Source: JAWLCQ01 sp041687095
Lineage (GTDB): Bacteria > Planctomycetota > Phycisphaerae > SM23-33
Reading direction: 5' to 3'
NCBI GenBank assembly: GCA_041687095.1
Contig: JAWLCQ010000011.1
Location: forward strand, 1 to 53,229
DNA length: 53,229 bases
Shown: positions 32,185 through 41,340 of the stretch, one piece after another
How positions within the stretch are numbered: position 1 is the stretch's first letter
Layout of the letters: every line of letters starts with the position of its first letter
The notes under the pieces: generated by a model
Database searches by the model: none
Told to the model about the DNA's origin: nothing
What the model saw: only the letters and a program-made list of their open reading frames with translations
Program-made: the position numbers and the translations under genes

Positions 32185-34494
32185 TCAGCGTTCATCCCCG
32201 CTCAATCCCCCGCCGTTGGCGGTGTCCCAGTCGTAGGAGAACTCTGCGACGGTCTGGCTGTTCGCCCCCACGGGGATGTCGATCTCGATCACGCCGACCT
32301 CCCGCATGTGCCAGGGCCGTTCGCTCTCGAACACGCGGGTGCTCTTCGGGACGTGCACGATCGCGGTCACCGTCACGGGGTAGTCCTTGTCGTTCCGCAC
32401 GCGGTACTCCCACGTCTCGCCCCCGCTCGACCCGCTGCGGCGGTTGGCAGTAATGCGGGCGTGTACGGTGATGTCGAAGGCGTAGGACCACGGCAGGCGG
32501 ATCTTCTCGTCCACGGGCGTATGGTCGATCTCGGTCTGGGAGACGTACTCCGTCTGCCCCGTCGGGTCGGGCACGTACAGGCGGACGACGCCCTTGGGCA
32601 GCGGTTTGCCCAGCCCGTTCTCCTCCGAGTTCTTGAACTCGCTCACCACCCGCACCGCCGACGGGTGCTGCGTGCGGTCGTACACGTACGCGCGCTTCAC
32701 CGGGATCCCGCTCCCGCGGACCATCTCGATCTGCTTGGTCTCGCGGTCCCGAAGCGTCGTCGGCCGCTGAAGCGTGTAGAGGTGGTACTCGAAGAAGTAC
32801 TTCTCGACGAACTGCGGCCCGTCGGCGAGCGCCAAGGCTTTCCGTTCCTCAGCGCCCTTCTCGAATACCCAGGCGCGAGAGGTCGTCGTCCGCTCGAACC
32901 AGTCCTCCAGGATCAGGTTCACGTCCCCGGCCAGGAGCTTGAGCTGGGCGTCAGGGAACGTCACGCCCGACTCGTTGGTGACGGTGGCGAACCCGACGAG
33001 GTCGGCGGTATCGAGGATCTCGAAATTAGGGACTGGCTCCGCAGCGGGGTGCTGCTGCCCGCGCAGGTGCCTGTCCCCATTTTCGACGGTGAGCTTCAGC
33101 ACGTAGTCCGCCCGCCACGTGAGCCCCTTGGTCAGGTACGCGACCTCGAAGCGCTGCACGCGCTGGGCGTCGTTCCGCAGTTGCCACAGGAGCGTCGGTT
33201 GGGTGAGGAGGCCCTGGGGGAGCGTGGCGAACCGCACCGCGCGGACCTGCTCGCGTGAGACGCTCCGCGGGCCGGCGCCCTCGGGCTGCACCACGAGCGT
33301 TCGCCCGTCCCAGCTCAGCAGCGTCCCGGCGATCGCGGTCCCGTCCTGGAACGTCACACCGATGGGCCTGTCCACGTACTTCTGGAGGATCGCGTCCGTC
33401 GACGCGAGGTCGTACTGGTAGTTCTGCTCCAGAACGGTGAGCCCGCGGGGGTCGTCGAGGGAGCGGAGGCGGACGCTGTCAGGGACGATCCCGCTGGGCA
33501 CGCCGGTGAAGCGGACGTCGGAGACGCCCGCGGGCAGCTCGCGGATGACCCGCCGGTCTCGCACAAGCGACGCCCCCCGCCATTGGCCGAACCGCCACGC
33601 CTGGTCGCGGAGGTCGGGCTGGGACATGATGGTCAGGGCGACGGTCTCGCGCTCGATGGTCGGGGGCTCGTCGGCGTATGCGACGGACCCGCCCAGCAGC
33701 GTCCCGAACGCCCCGCGGCCCCGATCGGCGGCCGCACTGTCGCCACTCGGAGCGCCCGGGGCCGCGGGGGCGGGTTCCGATGCTCCCTTTCGAACCGTCG
33801 CCCTCCCGCGTTCCTGCCGCTCGGGGCGGCCCTGCGGAGGGGCGGCGGCGACGGCGTCGAAGGCTTCGGTATCCCGGGTTCGGGCGTCGATTGGGCCCCC
33901 GGCGGGTTGCCGGGCCGCCAGGTCCTCCTCGACCCCCCGCGCCTTTTCGATCCCCTCGTCCTCCCGCGGGGACTGGGCGATCTCGATCCCCCCGCCGTCG
34001 TCGAGCGGCACACCGGGTTCGAAGAGGAAGAACAGGCTCACCGCCAGCACGGCCGCCGCGGCGAGAGCGGTCATCAGCGGCGCCCGCCGCGAGCGGAACA
34101 TCCGCAGGCGGAGGCGGCGGCGCTCGTCGGGGGTGACCGGGGCGGCGGAGGAGGCAGCGGGGACGGCGGCGGGGGCAGTGGAGGCGGCGGCGGGGACGGA
34201 GAAAAGGGGACTGGCTCCGGAGCGGGATGCTGTTTCCCGCGGAGGTGCCTGTCCCCTTTTCTCCTGCGCCACCGGAGCCTGTCCCCCGCTCTCCGCGGGC
34301 GGGACGGTGGGGACGTTCTTCGGTTCCCCCGCCCGGTACGCCGCCATGGCCGAGCGGCCCCGGCGGAGGCGGGCGTACTCCTCGCGCAGCTCGGGGTCCT
34401 GCGCGAGCAGGGCCTCCAGTTCGCGGCGGTCGGGCTCGTCGAGTTCGCCGTAGAGCAGATCGATCAGTTTGTCTCGTGCGTCATCGCGGTTCAT
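32185..34494 (-). CDS. Anti-sigma-like membrane protein with DUF4139-type C-terminal region
   Basis: The product is 769 aa; its ATG overlaps the sigma-factor stop by 4 nt. Residues 1-55 (DKLIDLLYGELDEPDRRELEALLAQ) look like an anti-sigma N-terminal domain without the zinc HxxxC motif. A transmembrane segment is at about 140-160 (APLMTALAAAAVLAVSLFFLF). The rest should be periplasmic; it contains LTWRADYVLKLT, GVTFPDAQLKLLAGDVN and the WEYRVRNDKDYPVTVTA stretch typical of DUF4139-like beta-rich proteins. Two copies of a GGGACTGGCTCC...AGGTGCCTGTCCCC palindrome lie in frame inside the gene (33029-33078 and 34206-34256). The protein likely holds the sigma factor at the membrane. The last codons overlap a word repeat. 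Confidence 0.75.
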   Translation of the reverse strand: MNRDDARDKLIDLLYGELDEPDRRELEALLAQDPELREEYARLRRGRSAMAAYRAGEPKNVPTVPPAESGGQAPVAQEKRGQAPPRETASRSGASPLFSVPAAASTAPAAVPAASSAAPVTPDERRRLRLRMFRSRRAPLMTALAAAAVLAVSLFFLFEPGVPLDDGGGIEIAQSPREDEGIEKARGVEEDLAARQPAGGPIDARTRDTEAFDAVAAAPPQGRPERQERGRATVRKGASEPAPAAPGAPSGDSAAADRGRGAFGTLLGGSVAYADEPPTIERETVALTIMSQPDLRDQAWRFGQWRGASLVRDRRVIRELPAGVSDVRFTGVPSGIVPDSVRLRSLDDPRGLTVLEQNYQYDLASTDAILQKYVDRPIGVTFQDGTAIAGTLLSWDGRTLVVQPEGAGPRSVSREQVRAVRFATLPQGLLTQPTLLWQLRNDAQRVQRFEVAYLTKGLTWRADYVLKLTVENGDRHLRGQQHPAAEPVPNFEILDTADLVGFATVTNESGVTFPDAQLKLLAGDVNLILEDWFERTTTSRAWVFEKGAEERKALALADGPQFVEKYFFEYHLYTLQRPTTLRDRETKQIEMVRGSGIPVKRAYVYDRTQHPSAVRVVSEFKNSEENGLGKPLPKGVVRLYVPDPTGQTEYVSQTEIDHTPVDEKIRLPWSYAFDITVHARITANRRSGSSGGETWEYRVRNDKDYPVTVTAIVHVPKSTRVFESERPWHMREVGVIEIDIPVGANSQTVAEFSYDWDTANGGGLSGDER
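33029..33078. repeat. GGGACTGG...CCTGTCCCC palindromic repeat inside CDS, copy A
   Basis: GGGACTGGCTCCGCAGCGGG, a short loop, then CCCGCGCAGGTGCCTGTCCCC forms a stem. It encodes about 17 residues (GDRHLRGQQHPAAEPVP) inside the DUF4139-like protein, in frame. Confidence 0.85.
34206..34256. repeat. GGGACTGG...CCTGTCCCC palindromic repeat inside CDS, copy B
   Basis: Same repeat as 33029-33078, with about six differences. It encodes RGQAPPRETASRSGASP in a low-complexity linker before the transmembrane segment. Confidence 0.85.
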
Positions 34495-35063
34495 GCATCC
34501 AGCTCCGCGCGGTAGTCGTGGAGGTCCTCGGAGAGTTTGAGCAGGGCGTAGCGGGCGCGGCTCTTGGCGGTGGCGAGGGGGATGTCGAGCAGTTCGGCGA
34601 TCTGGGCGAAGGTGAGCCCCTCGCTCTCCCGCAGCGCCAGCACCTCCCGCTGCTCGTCGGGCAGGCGCTCCATCGCCGCGTGCACCGCCGCCGCCAGTTC
34701 GCCCCGCATGGCCGGTGCGCTCGGGTCGGGCGTGTTCGCCGGGATGTCGGCTGCCTGATCCATCGGTTCGCTCTCGGGTCGCGTTCGTTTTCGCCGCAGA
34801 CGGTCGCGCCAGGCGTTGCGGGCGATGGTGAACAGCCACGTCCGCACGCCCGAGCGGCCGGCGAAGGTGGCCCGCTTCGCCCACGCCTTCAGGAGCGACT
34901 CCTGGGCGAGGTCCTCGGCGAGGTCCCAGTCGCCGCACATGCCGAACACGAACCGCCGCACCCCCCCCGCCGCCTCATTCAGCGCGGACCGCATCCGCTC
35001 GTCGTCGGGCCCTTCGCCCGCGCCGGTGGCTGGAGGGACGGCGGTGTGTGGGGCATCAGTCAC
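34491..35063 (-). CDS. ECF-family RNA polymerase sigma factor
   Basis: The product is 190 aa from a GTG; a later ATG at 34994 is possible because the first 23 residues are low complexity. Region 2 is DWDLAEDLAQESLLKAWAKR with GVRTWLFTIARNAWRDRLRR. Region 4 is LPDEQREVLALRESEGLTFA followed by QIAELLDIPLATAKSRARYA. Its stop overlaps the start of the anti-sigma-like gene, so the two are coupled. Its targets are not visible in the window; the pair may control its own promoter. Confidence 0.93.
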   Translation of the reverse strand: MTDAPHTAVPPATGAGEGPDDERMRSALNEAAGGVRRFVFGMCGDWDLAEDLAQESLLKAWAKRATFAGRSGVRTWLFTIARNAWRDRLRRKRTRPESEPMDQAADIPANTPDPSAPAMRGELAAAVHAAMERLPDEQREVLALRESEGLTFAQIAELLDIPLATAKSRARYALLKLSEDLHDYRAELDA

Positions 35064-35172
35064 GTCGCGTTCGGTTGTCCTGCGTCCATACCGTCAGACG
35101 CACGGGGGCGGAGATGGATTCACCGGAAGGATAGTTTCCGCGCGAGGGGGGCGAAAAAGCAAGGCGGGGCGG

Positions 35173-35215
35173 GAGGGAATGGACGGTATGGACTCTATGG
35201 ACAGTATGGACGCCG
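35173..35215. repeat. ATGGAC word array, single arm
   Basis: GGAATGGACGGTATGGACTC then TATGGACAGTATGGACGCC: four or five 9-bp words between the membrane protein gene and the sigma-factor gene. Confidence 0.8.
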
Positions 35216-35234
35216 CCGCCCGGTCTTCCCGTCC

Positions 35235-35870
35235 TCACGGGAGGAGCTGGGTGAGGAGGCGGACGATCTCGGGCGCTCGCTGGGCGAGCAGGGCGAGGGG
35301 GGCGACAAGCATTCCGGTGGCGACGAGGAGGAGGGAGACGGCCATGGGGCTGGCCTCGACGGGGGTGTCGGCGAGGCGGAGGGCGAGGGCGTGGGGGAGG
35401 CGGTGGGGCAGGTCGCCGACGGGCCCCGTCAGGCGGATGGAGACGTTGCGCAGGAGCGGGAACGCGTTGAGCCGCACCGCCGCACCGTCCGCCAGGGCGA
35501 ACCCGTCATCCGTCTCCTCCTGCGGGATCGCCAGCTCCGCCAGGGCCTCGCGCACCAGGCGGCGGGCGAGGTCGTGGGGGATGTTGTAGACCACCCACCC
35601 GCTGCCGCGAGGCAGCAGCAGGCCCACCGCGGCGGCGGCGGCGCCGGCGGCGAGGGCGAGGGCGGCGGGGGAGGCGGTCACGTACTGCAGGGCCGGGATG
35701 ACCAGCAGGGGGCTCAGGGCCCCCAGGAGGATGGCGAAGTCGACGCGGGCGGACAGGAGCTGGGGCGTGCGGCGGGAGTTGAGCAGGCCCAGGACGAGAA
35801 AGTAGACCGCAACGGGGACCACGACCGTGGCGAGAGGCACGAACGGCAGGATGGTTCCGATCGTCAGCAT
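35235..35870 (-). CDS. Hypothetical multi-pass membrane protein
   Basis: From the ATG at 35870 (preceded by GGAG) the product is 211 aa. Hydrophobic segments lie at about 3-28 (TILPFVPLATVVVPVAVYFLVLGLL), 42-63, 66-85 and near the C-terminus (AVSLLLVATGMLVAPLALLA). Between them is a soluble domain of about 90 aa (SGWVVYNIPHDLARRLVREA). I do not recognise the family. It ends 172 bp upstream of the sigma-factor GTG on the same strand. Confidence 0.75.
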   Translation of the reverse strand: MLTIGTILPFVPLATVVVPVAVYFLVLGLLNSRRTPQLLSARVDFAILLGALSPLLVIPALQYVTASPAALALAAGAAAAAVGLLLPRGSGWVVYNIPHDLARRLVREALAELAIPQEETDDGFALADGAAVRLNAFPLLRNVSIRLTGPVGDLPHRLPHALALRLADTPVEASPMAVSLLLVATGMLVAPLALLAQRAPEIVRLLTQLLP

Positions 35871-35908
35871 GGTCCACTCCGGGCGGGCCCGCGCCCGCTC
35901 AGGCAATT

Positions 35909-36235
35909 CTAGCGGATGTCTCCGGGCTCGGCCACCTTTCTGTAGCCCAGGGCCTTCATCACGTCCAGGACCTCGGTCCAGGAGGGGAAGGGGCGGCGGT
36001 TGACGCGCTTGTACTCGTTGATGGCCATAAGGAACTCGAACTGGTCCTCGGTCATCTCGCCTTCCTCGGCGGAGCGGCGGTCCTCGGAGCGGCGGCGGCC
36101 GGGCCCGCGGCGGCGGTCGAGGCCGGAGCGGCGGTCGACGACGCTGCGGCGGTCGCCTCCGCGGCGGTCGCTTTGGCGCGGGTCCGTTTCGGCGGGGGGG
36201 GCGAGTTCGCAGGCGGTCGGTTCCGAATCGGGCAT
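35909..36235 (-). CDS. Small protein with DRR repeats, unknown function
   Basis: The product is 108 aa. Residues 19-56 are a basic run of about six RR(S/G)xxDRR-type repeats, including GGDRRSVVDRRSGLDRRRG. The C-terminal 45 residues (TEDQFEFLMAINEYKRVNRR and SWTEVLDVMKALGYRKV) look like a small helical domain of the winged-helix type. The basic repeats suggest nucleic-acid or membrane-phosphate contact. GAGGAG precedes the ATG. It is 38 bp upstream of the membrane protein and likely in the same transcript. Confidence 0.75.
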   Translation of the reverse strand: MPDSEPTACELAPPAETDPRQSDRRGGDRRSVVDRRSGLDRRRGPGRRRSEDRRSAEEGEMTEDQFEFLMAINEYKRVNRRPFPSWTEVLDVMKALGYRKVAEPGDIR

Positions 36236-36337
36236 CGTGCGGTCTCCTCGTGCTAAGCGTGCAACAGCGTTCCTCTGTTCTTTATCGGCTGGACCGCGGG
36301 GTGGGCTGAATCCGCCCTGCCATCTATTGTGCGCCCG

Positions 36338-36847
36338 TCAGAATTCCTCTTCCTCCTCTTCCTCTTCCTCCTCCTCTTCGTCCTCCTCCTCTTCGTCCTC
36401 GTCATCCTCGAACCAGAAGTCCTCGTCCTCTTCGTCGTCTTCCTCTTCCTCTTCCTCGGTCTCGAGTTCGTCTTCCTCATCCTCGAGATCGCTCGCGCCG
36501 AACCCGAACTCGGTCCCGCCCTCTTCGGTTTCGGTTTCGGCCTCGTCCTCCTCCTCGGCGGCCTGGAACTCGTCGGCGACATCGTCGCGTTCGGCGATGA
36601 CTTCGCTGGCCTCGTCGAGCAGTTCCTCGGGGACGAGCACGGGCACGCCGTGGGTCATCTCACGTCCGCGCCGGCGGCCGCGGGCGCCCGGGGCGCCCGC
36701 CGCGACCACCGCGCCGGGGACGGCGGGGATGTCGTGGTCCTGCAGCAGGTCACGGACCTCTTCGGCCTCTTCCAGCGAGCGGGCAAAGATGGCGGGGACG
36801 AGCTGCGACTCGTCGTCGTCGGGCAGGTTCAGTTCTTCGGGGGCCAT
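36338..36847 (-). CDS. DUF2007-like protein with long acidic tail
   Basis: From the ATG at 36847 (preceded by GAGGAG) the product is 169 aa. Residues about 17-85 (LVPAIFARSLEEAEEVRDLL, then PVLVPEELLDEASEVIAE) resemble a DUF2007 putative signal-transducing domain. Residues about 95-169 are almost only Glu and Asp, with FWFEDDEDEEEEDE near the end and a terminal F. DUF2007 function is not established. The acidic tail could be a DNA-mimic or an interaction region. The serine-rich frame on the opposite strand is its shadow. Confidence 0.75.
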   Translation of the reverse strand: MAPEELNLPDDDESQLVPAIFARSLEEAEEVRDLLQDHDIPAVPGAVVAAGAPGARGRRRGREMTHGVPVLVPEELLDEASEVIAERDDVADEFQAAEEEDEAETETEEGGTEFGFGASDLEDEEDELETEEEEEEDDEEDEDFWFEDDEDEEEEDEEEEEEEEEEEEF

Positions 36848-37019
36848 GGCATCCACTCCTCAGTCGTGCTGTGCTGTCTGGTCCACTTTCCGCCCTCCGT
36901 CCGCGGCGGTGCGACCGATGCAACGGGCGCGGATGGGGCGGCGTCAACTTCCAATATACTATCTATCCTGCAGGGCCCGGAGGCAACTTCAGGATTTCCA
37001 CGATCGCCGGATTCTAGCA

Positions 37020-37109
37020 CCCGGGCATTCTTCTTGGCAGCCCCCCCCGCCGGACCGATAATACCCCCGCCGCCCCGGAAACTCCGGGGCCGCCCGAAGG
37101 ACCCAGACG
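37020..37109 (+). promoter_or_regulatory. GATAAT -10-like box and CCCCGG hairpin before a lipoprotein gene
   Basis: ACCGATAATACCCC (-10-like GATAAT at about 37055) is followed by the hairpin GCCCCGGAAACTCCGGGGC at about 37073-37091, then the ATG at 37110. The hairpin may affect translation or mRNA stability. The -35 is unclear. Confidence 0.35.
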
Positions 37110-37874
37110 ATGACCACGACCGTGCACTCCATCGCGTTGGCTGCGGTGCTCCTGGCGGGGCTGCTCTCCGCCGGGGGCTGCGGGGCGGATACGAGCTACA
37201 TGAACGATGAGCGCCTGGACCGCGGGCTGGTCGTGATCCTGCCCGGGATCGAGGGCCGCAGCCCCCTCAACGCCGACATCCGCCGCGGGCTGGACGCGGC
37301 GGGCATCGACACGGCGATGCCCATCTACGCCTGGGGCGCGCCCGTGCCCGGGATCGGGATGGTCATCAACCAGACGAACTTCCTCGGCAACCGCCTCGCC
37401 GGGGCCAACATCGCCCAGTTCGTCACCGAGTACCAGGACCAGCACCCGGGCAAGCCCGTGTACCTCGTCGGGCACAGCGGGGGCGGCGGGGTGGCCGTCT
37501 TCGCCGCCGAAGCCATGCCCCCGGGCCGCCAGATCGACGGGCTGGTGCTGCTGTCGGCGAGCATTTCGGCGAACTACGACCTCACCGACGCCCTGGCGAA
37601 GGTCCGCAACGGGATCGTGAACTTCTACAACTCCGACGACGTGGCCCTGCTGAGCGTGGGGACGACCATCATGGGCAACGTGGACGGGGCGCGGGGCGCG
37701 TCGGCCGGCCTGGAGGGGTTCACCTCCAGCTTCCCCAGGCTCTACGAGGGGCGGGTGAACGGCAGCGGCGACCCGCACGCCAGCACCACCCGCGCCGCCT
37801 TCGTCGCCTCCCGCGTCGCCCCCTGGATCCGCGCCAAGACCTGGCCGCCCCCCCACGAGTACCCCGGGCTCTGA
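37110..37874 (+). CDS. Alpha/beta-hydrolase-like lipoprotein
   Basis: The product is 254 aa. The signal peptide ends in the lipobox LSAGGC, so the protein should be lipid-anchored. LVVILPGIEGRSPLNADI is the first strand with oxyanion region. VYLVGHSGGGGVAVFAAEA contains the nucleophile elbow GHSGG, and the following strand is GLVLLSASIS. A candidate acid and histidine lie in NFYNSDDVALLS and GSGDPHAS. Substrate unknown. It converges on the SNF2 gene with 33 bp between the stops. Confidence 0.8.
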   Translation: MTTTVHSIALAAVLLAGLLSAGGCGADTSYMNDERLDRGLVVILPGIEGRSPLNADIRRGLDAAGIDTAMPIYAWGAPVPGIGMVINQTNFLGNRLAGANIAQFVTEYQDQHPGKPVYLVGHSGGGGVAVFAAEAMPPGRQIDGLVLLSASISANYDLTDALAKVRNGIVNFYNSDDVALLSVGTTIMGNVDGARGASAGLEGFTSSFPRLYEGRVNGSGDPHASTTRAAFVASRVAPWIRAKTWPPPHEYPGL

Positions 37875-37907
37875 TCCCCCCCCCTGCCTTCCTGCGGCCG
37901 TTCGGGG

Positions 37908-40900
37908 TCACGCCAGCAGCAGTTCGAGGTCCTCGCGGGTGAGGGCGCCGATGACGCTGTTGTCGGCGGAGAGGATGGCGTCGGCGAGGTCGCGCTTGGT
38001 CTGCTGGAGTTCCAGGACCTTCTCCTCGACGGTGTCCTTGGCGATGAGGCGGTAGGCGAAGACCCGTTGCGTCTGCCCGATGCGGTGGGCGCGGTCGATG
38101 GCCTGGGCCTCGACGGCGGGGTTCCACCAGGGGTCGAGCAGGAACACGTACTCGGCGGCCGTCAGGTTCAGCCCCAGCCCCCCGGCCTTGAGGCTGATGA
38201 GGAACAGGCGGCTGTCGGGGTTGTTCTGGAAGCGGTCGACGGGGGCCTGGCGGTCGCGGGTCTGCCCGTCGAGGTACTCGTAGCGGACGTTCTCCTTGTC
38301 GAGGTGCATGCGGACGATGTCCAGCAGGCTGGTGAACTGGGAGAACACGAGGACCTTGTGGCCCTCGTCGAGGACCTCGGCGAGGTTGGCGAGGAGGGTG
38401 TCGAGTTTGGCGGAGGAGTGGGAGCGGCGGGACTCGTCGATGAGCCCGGGGTGGCAGGCGGCCTGGCGGAGGCGGAGGAGGGCCTCCAGCACGTGCATTT
38501 TGGAGCGGGACATCCCGTCGCGGTCGATGCGTCCCAGGAGCGACGCGCGGTAGTGGTCGCGGAGTTCGTCGTAGAGTTTTCGCTGCTTGGGGTCGAGTTC
38601 GCAGTGGAGGGTCTGCTCGGTGCGTTCGGGCAGGTCCTTGGCGACCTGGGTTTTGGTGCGGCGGAGCAGGAAGGGGCGGACCGCGCGGGCGAGCAGGGCG
38701 CGGGCCTGGGGGTCCTGGGCCTTGGTGAGGGTGGTCAGGACGGTGGACGCCCCCAGCATGCCGGGGTTGAGGAACTCGAACAGGGACCACAGCTCGCCCA
38801 GGTGGTTCTCGATGGGCGTGCCGCTGAGGCACAGGCGGTGGCGGGCGTGGAGGAGGCGGACGGCCTTGGCGGAGGCGGTGCGGGCGTTCTTGATGGCCTG
38901 GGCCTCGTCGAGGATGACGTAGTCGAAGAGGATGCCCTTGAGGTGGACCGCGTCGCTCCGCAGGGTCCCGTAGGTCGTGAGGACCAGGTCGTACTCCCCG
39001 AACGCGGCGGCGGAGGGTTCCCCGCGCTGCGTCCCGGTGTGGTCGAGGATGCGGAGTTCGGGGCAGAAGCGCTGGGCCTCCTGCTGCCAGTTCCAGATGA
39101 GGGAGCGGGGGACGACGGCGAGGGAGGTGCGGGGGCGCTGGGCGGGGGCGAGGGCGGCGTCGGTGTCGTCGGGGGCGTCGAGCCCCGCGTGCAGGCGGCG
39201 GCGGGCCTCGAGCAGGGCGAGGACCTGGATGGTCTTGCCCAGGCCCATGTCATCGGCAAGGCAGCCGCCGAGGGCGAAGCGGCGGAGGAAGTGCAGCCAC
39301 CCCAGCCCCTCGCGCTGGTAGGTGCGGAGTTCGCCCTGAAAGCTCGGGGGCGCCTCGGCGGGGGCGATGGAGTCGAACTGGCGGAGCTGCTGCCGCATGC
39401 GGGCGAAGGCCTCGTCGCAGCGGGCCTCGCCCTGGGCGGCGAGGAGGGCGTCGAGGATCCCCACCTGCCCGCGGGAGAAGCGGAGGTGGTCGCCCTCGGC
39501 CTCCCCCATCTGGGCCAGCAGCCCGTACTTCTTGAGCCACTCCTCGGGCAGGACGCCCAGCGACCCGTCGTCGAGGCGGACGAAGTCCTCGCCCTTGCGG
39601 AGGGCGGCGAGGAGTTCGGGGAGCGGGACGGGCTTGCCCTCGAAGTCGGCCGACCCGTGCAGCTCGAACCAGTCAATGCCGGTCGTGACGTCGAGGTCGA
39701 TGTCCCCGGGGCGGCGGTAGCGGAGGTCCTCGGCCTCGACGGTCCACCCGGCGCGGAGGAGGGCGGAGACGGCGTGGGGGAGCTTGGCGGCGGGGAGTTC
39801 GGGCAGTTCGCCTTCGTAGGTGTTCCGCGCGCGGAAGCCCACCTCCTGCAGGGCCCGCAGGCAGGCGGCCTCGGCGGCGGGATCGCGGCGGAGGAGGCGG
39901 CGGGAGTCGGGGGAGTAGATCCCGAGCCCGGGGTGGTTGGCCGCCACGCGCTGCTCCCCATACTCGAACGACAGCTCCCCGGCGAGCTTGCGGTCGTCGA
40001 AGGCGTACTTGGGCTTGCGGATGAACAGGTGCGGGTGCGGGACGCCCTGGACCTCCTCGTAGTGCATCTCGGGCGGCAGGTCCATGGGGGGCAGGGCGGG
40101 GGCGCGCAGCAGGCGGTCGAGCAGTTCGTCCTGCTTGCCGACGGGAATGCGGATCTCCTTCTCGCGGCGGAGGGCGGCGAGGAGGTTGAAGGCGCCGTGC
40201 GTCTCCAGCCGGGCGCCCTGATCGCTCCAGAACACCCACCCGTCCCGCAGGCAGACCACCGGGCTCTCCAGGGACCGCCGCTCCTCCCCCCGCCGCAACT
40301 CCCCACGGAGGACGTAGCAGCGGTCGGCGTCGTCGCGGTCGATGGCGACGTGGAAGTCCCACGCGTCGCCCGCGTCGAAGGTCAAGGGCGTGACCGATCC
40401 GCCGTCGGACTTGCGGATCCGCAGGCGGCCGGTGGCGGCCATCCGCGGCAGGAGCCACTCCAGGACCCCGGCCTCCAGGGTGAACGTCCCCCCGTTCGCC
40501 CCGTAGCCGTAGTAGTACCCGTGCCTCCCCCGCGCCACGCCCAGGAGGGCGGCGAGGATCTCGCGATCCTCCTGCTGGGGCAGTTGGAGCAAGTCAGCGG
40601 CCCCGACCGGGAGGACCTTGGGGATCGTCCACCCTCCGGCGGCGGAGCGCTTGGGGCGGTGGTGCATCACCAGGAGCGTCACATTCCCGGAGTTCAGCGT
40701 GGCGTGGGCGTCGACGACGTAGAGCAGTTCGCCCTCGGTGTACGGGGGCTTGCGGGAGGCCTTCGGGGGGGCGAGCGGGGCGGGGGCCAGGGCGCCATCG
40801 AGCTTGCTGCGCCAGGCGGCGTGGCGTTCGGCGGCCTTGGTGGGGCGGCGGCCCTTCGCGGAGGGGCGGGCGGACCCGTCGTCCTCCTCGGTCTCGTCCA

Positions 40901-41195
40901 CCAGGGCGTCCAGTTCCAGCATGGCCGCCCAGATGTGCCGGCACGACGAGGTGTCCCGCGCCTCGTTGCAGGTGCAACTGGCCCAGACGCCCTCGTCGTC
41001 GATCTTCAGCGAGACCCGCTGCACCGTCCCGTCGCGCACGATCCCCTGGAAGGCATCCCGCCCCACGCGGATCAGCATTACCGCCCCGCGGCTGAAGAGC
41101 TTGTCGCCCCCATTGCGGTCCTTGAGGGAGAACGCGTCCGTCGCCTCCTCCAGAAAGGAGTCCTTGGAAATGTCATGGTCCGGCGGCTGAGGCAT
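37908..41195 (-). CDS. SNF2-family helicase with N-terminal SWIM zinc finger
   Basis: From the ATG at 41195, preceded by GGAAGGA, the product is 1095 aa. The SWIM motif CTCNEARDTSSCRH (about residues 73-86) lies near the N-terminus. The helicase core has DDMGLGKTIQVLALLEA (Walker A, near 645), VILDEAQAIKN (Walker B, near 765), LSGTPIENHLGELWSLFEF and, at the C-terminus, AIDRAHRIGQTQRVFAYRLI (motif VI). These bacterial Swi2/Snf2 proteins are ATP-dependent DNA translocases; some work with RNA polymerase or in DNA repair. It is a single gene with no obvious partner. Confidence 0.95.
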   Translation of the reverse strand: MPQPPDHDISKDSFLEEATDAFSLKDRNGGDKLFSRGAVMLIRVGRDAFQGIVRDGTVQRVSLKIDDEGVWASCTCNEARDTSSCRHIWAAMLELDALVDETEEDDGSARPSAKGRRPTKAAERHAAWRSKLDGALAPAPLAPPKASRKPPYTEGELLYVVDAHATLNSGNVTLLVMHHRPKRSAAGGWTIPKVLPVGAADLLQLPQQEDREILAALLGVARGRHGYYYGYGANGGTFTLEAGVLEWLLPRMAATGRLRIRKSDGGSVTPLTFDAGDAWDFHVAIDRDDADRCYVLRGELRRGEERRSLESPVVCLRDGWVFWSDQGARLETHGAFNLLAALRREKEIRIPVGKQDELLDRLLRAPALPPMDLPPEMHYEEVQGVPHPHLFIRKPKYAFDDRKLAGELSFEYGEQRVAANHPGLGIYSPDSRRLLRRDPAAEAACLRALQEVGFRARNTYEGELPELPAAKLPHAVSALLRAGWTVEAEDLRYRRPGDIDLDVTTGIDWFELHGSADFEGKPVPLPELLAALRKGEDFVRLDDGSLGVLPEEWLKKYGLLAQMGEAEGDHLRFSRGQVGILDALLAAQGEARCDEAFARMRQQLRQFDSIAPAEAPPSFQGELRTYQREGLGWLHFLRRFALGGCLADDMGLGKTIQVLALLEARRRLHAGLDAPDDTDAALAPAQRPRTSLAVVPRSLIWNWQQEAQRFCPELRILDHTGTQRGEPSAAAFGEYDLVLTTYGTLRSDAVHLKGILFDYVILDEAQAIKNARTASAKAVRLLHARHRLCLSGTPIENHLGELWSLFEFLNPGMLGASTVLTTLTKAQDPQARALLARAVRPFLLRRTKTQVAKDLPERTEQTLHCELDPKQRKLYDELRDHYRASLLGRIDRDGMSRSKMHVLEALLRLRQAACHPGLIDESRRSHSSAKLDTLLANLAEVLDEGHKVLVFSQFTSLLDIVRMHLDKENVRYEYLDGQTRDRQAPVDRFQNNPDSRLFLISLKAGGLGLNLTAAEYVFLLDPWWNPAVEAQAIDRAHRIGQTQRVFAYRLIAKDTVEEKVLELQQTKRDLADAILSADNSVIGALTREDLELLLA

Positions 41196-41340
41196 GGTTC
41201 CTTCCCAACGTAACGGCGATTCGGTCAAGGCTTCTGGAAACGGGCAGTGTACCGGCCGGGGCGCTCGGATGCCAAGGCCCTACCGTGCGCCCGCAGGGTC
41301 ATCCTATCTCCGTGGCACGGTCAGGACGCCCCGGAAACGC

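Noticed and set aside
36000..37061. Serine-rich open frame on the plus strand
   Set aside because: Complement of the Glu/Asp tail of the gene at 36338-36847.
38067..41213. 1048-aa open frame opposite the SNF2 gene, and similar long frames opposite other genes (18656-21610, 25170-28199, 41479-43695, 400-2394)
   Set aside because: They are shadows caused by high GC; each lies over a clearly recognised gene and has low-complexity translation.
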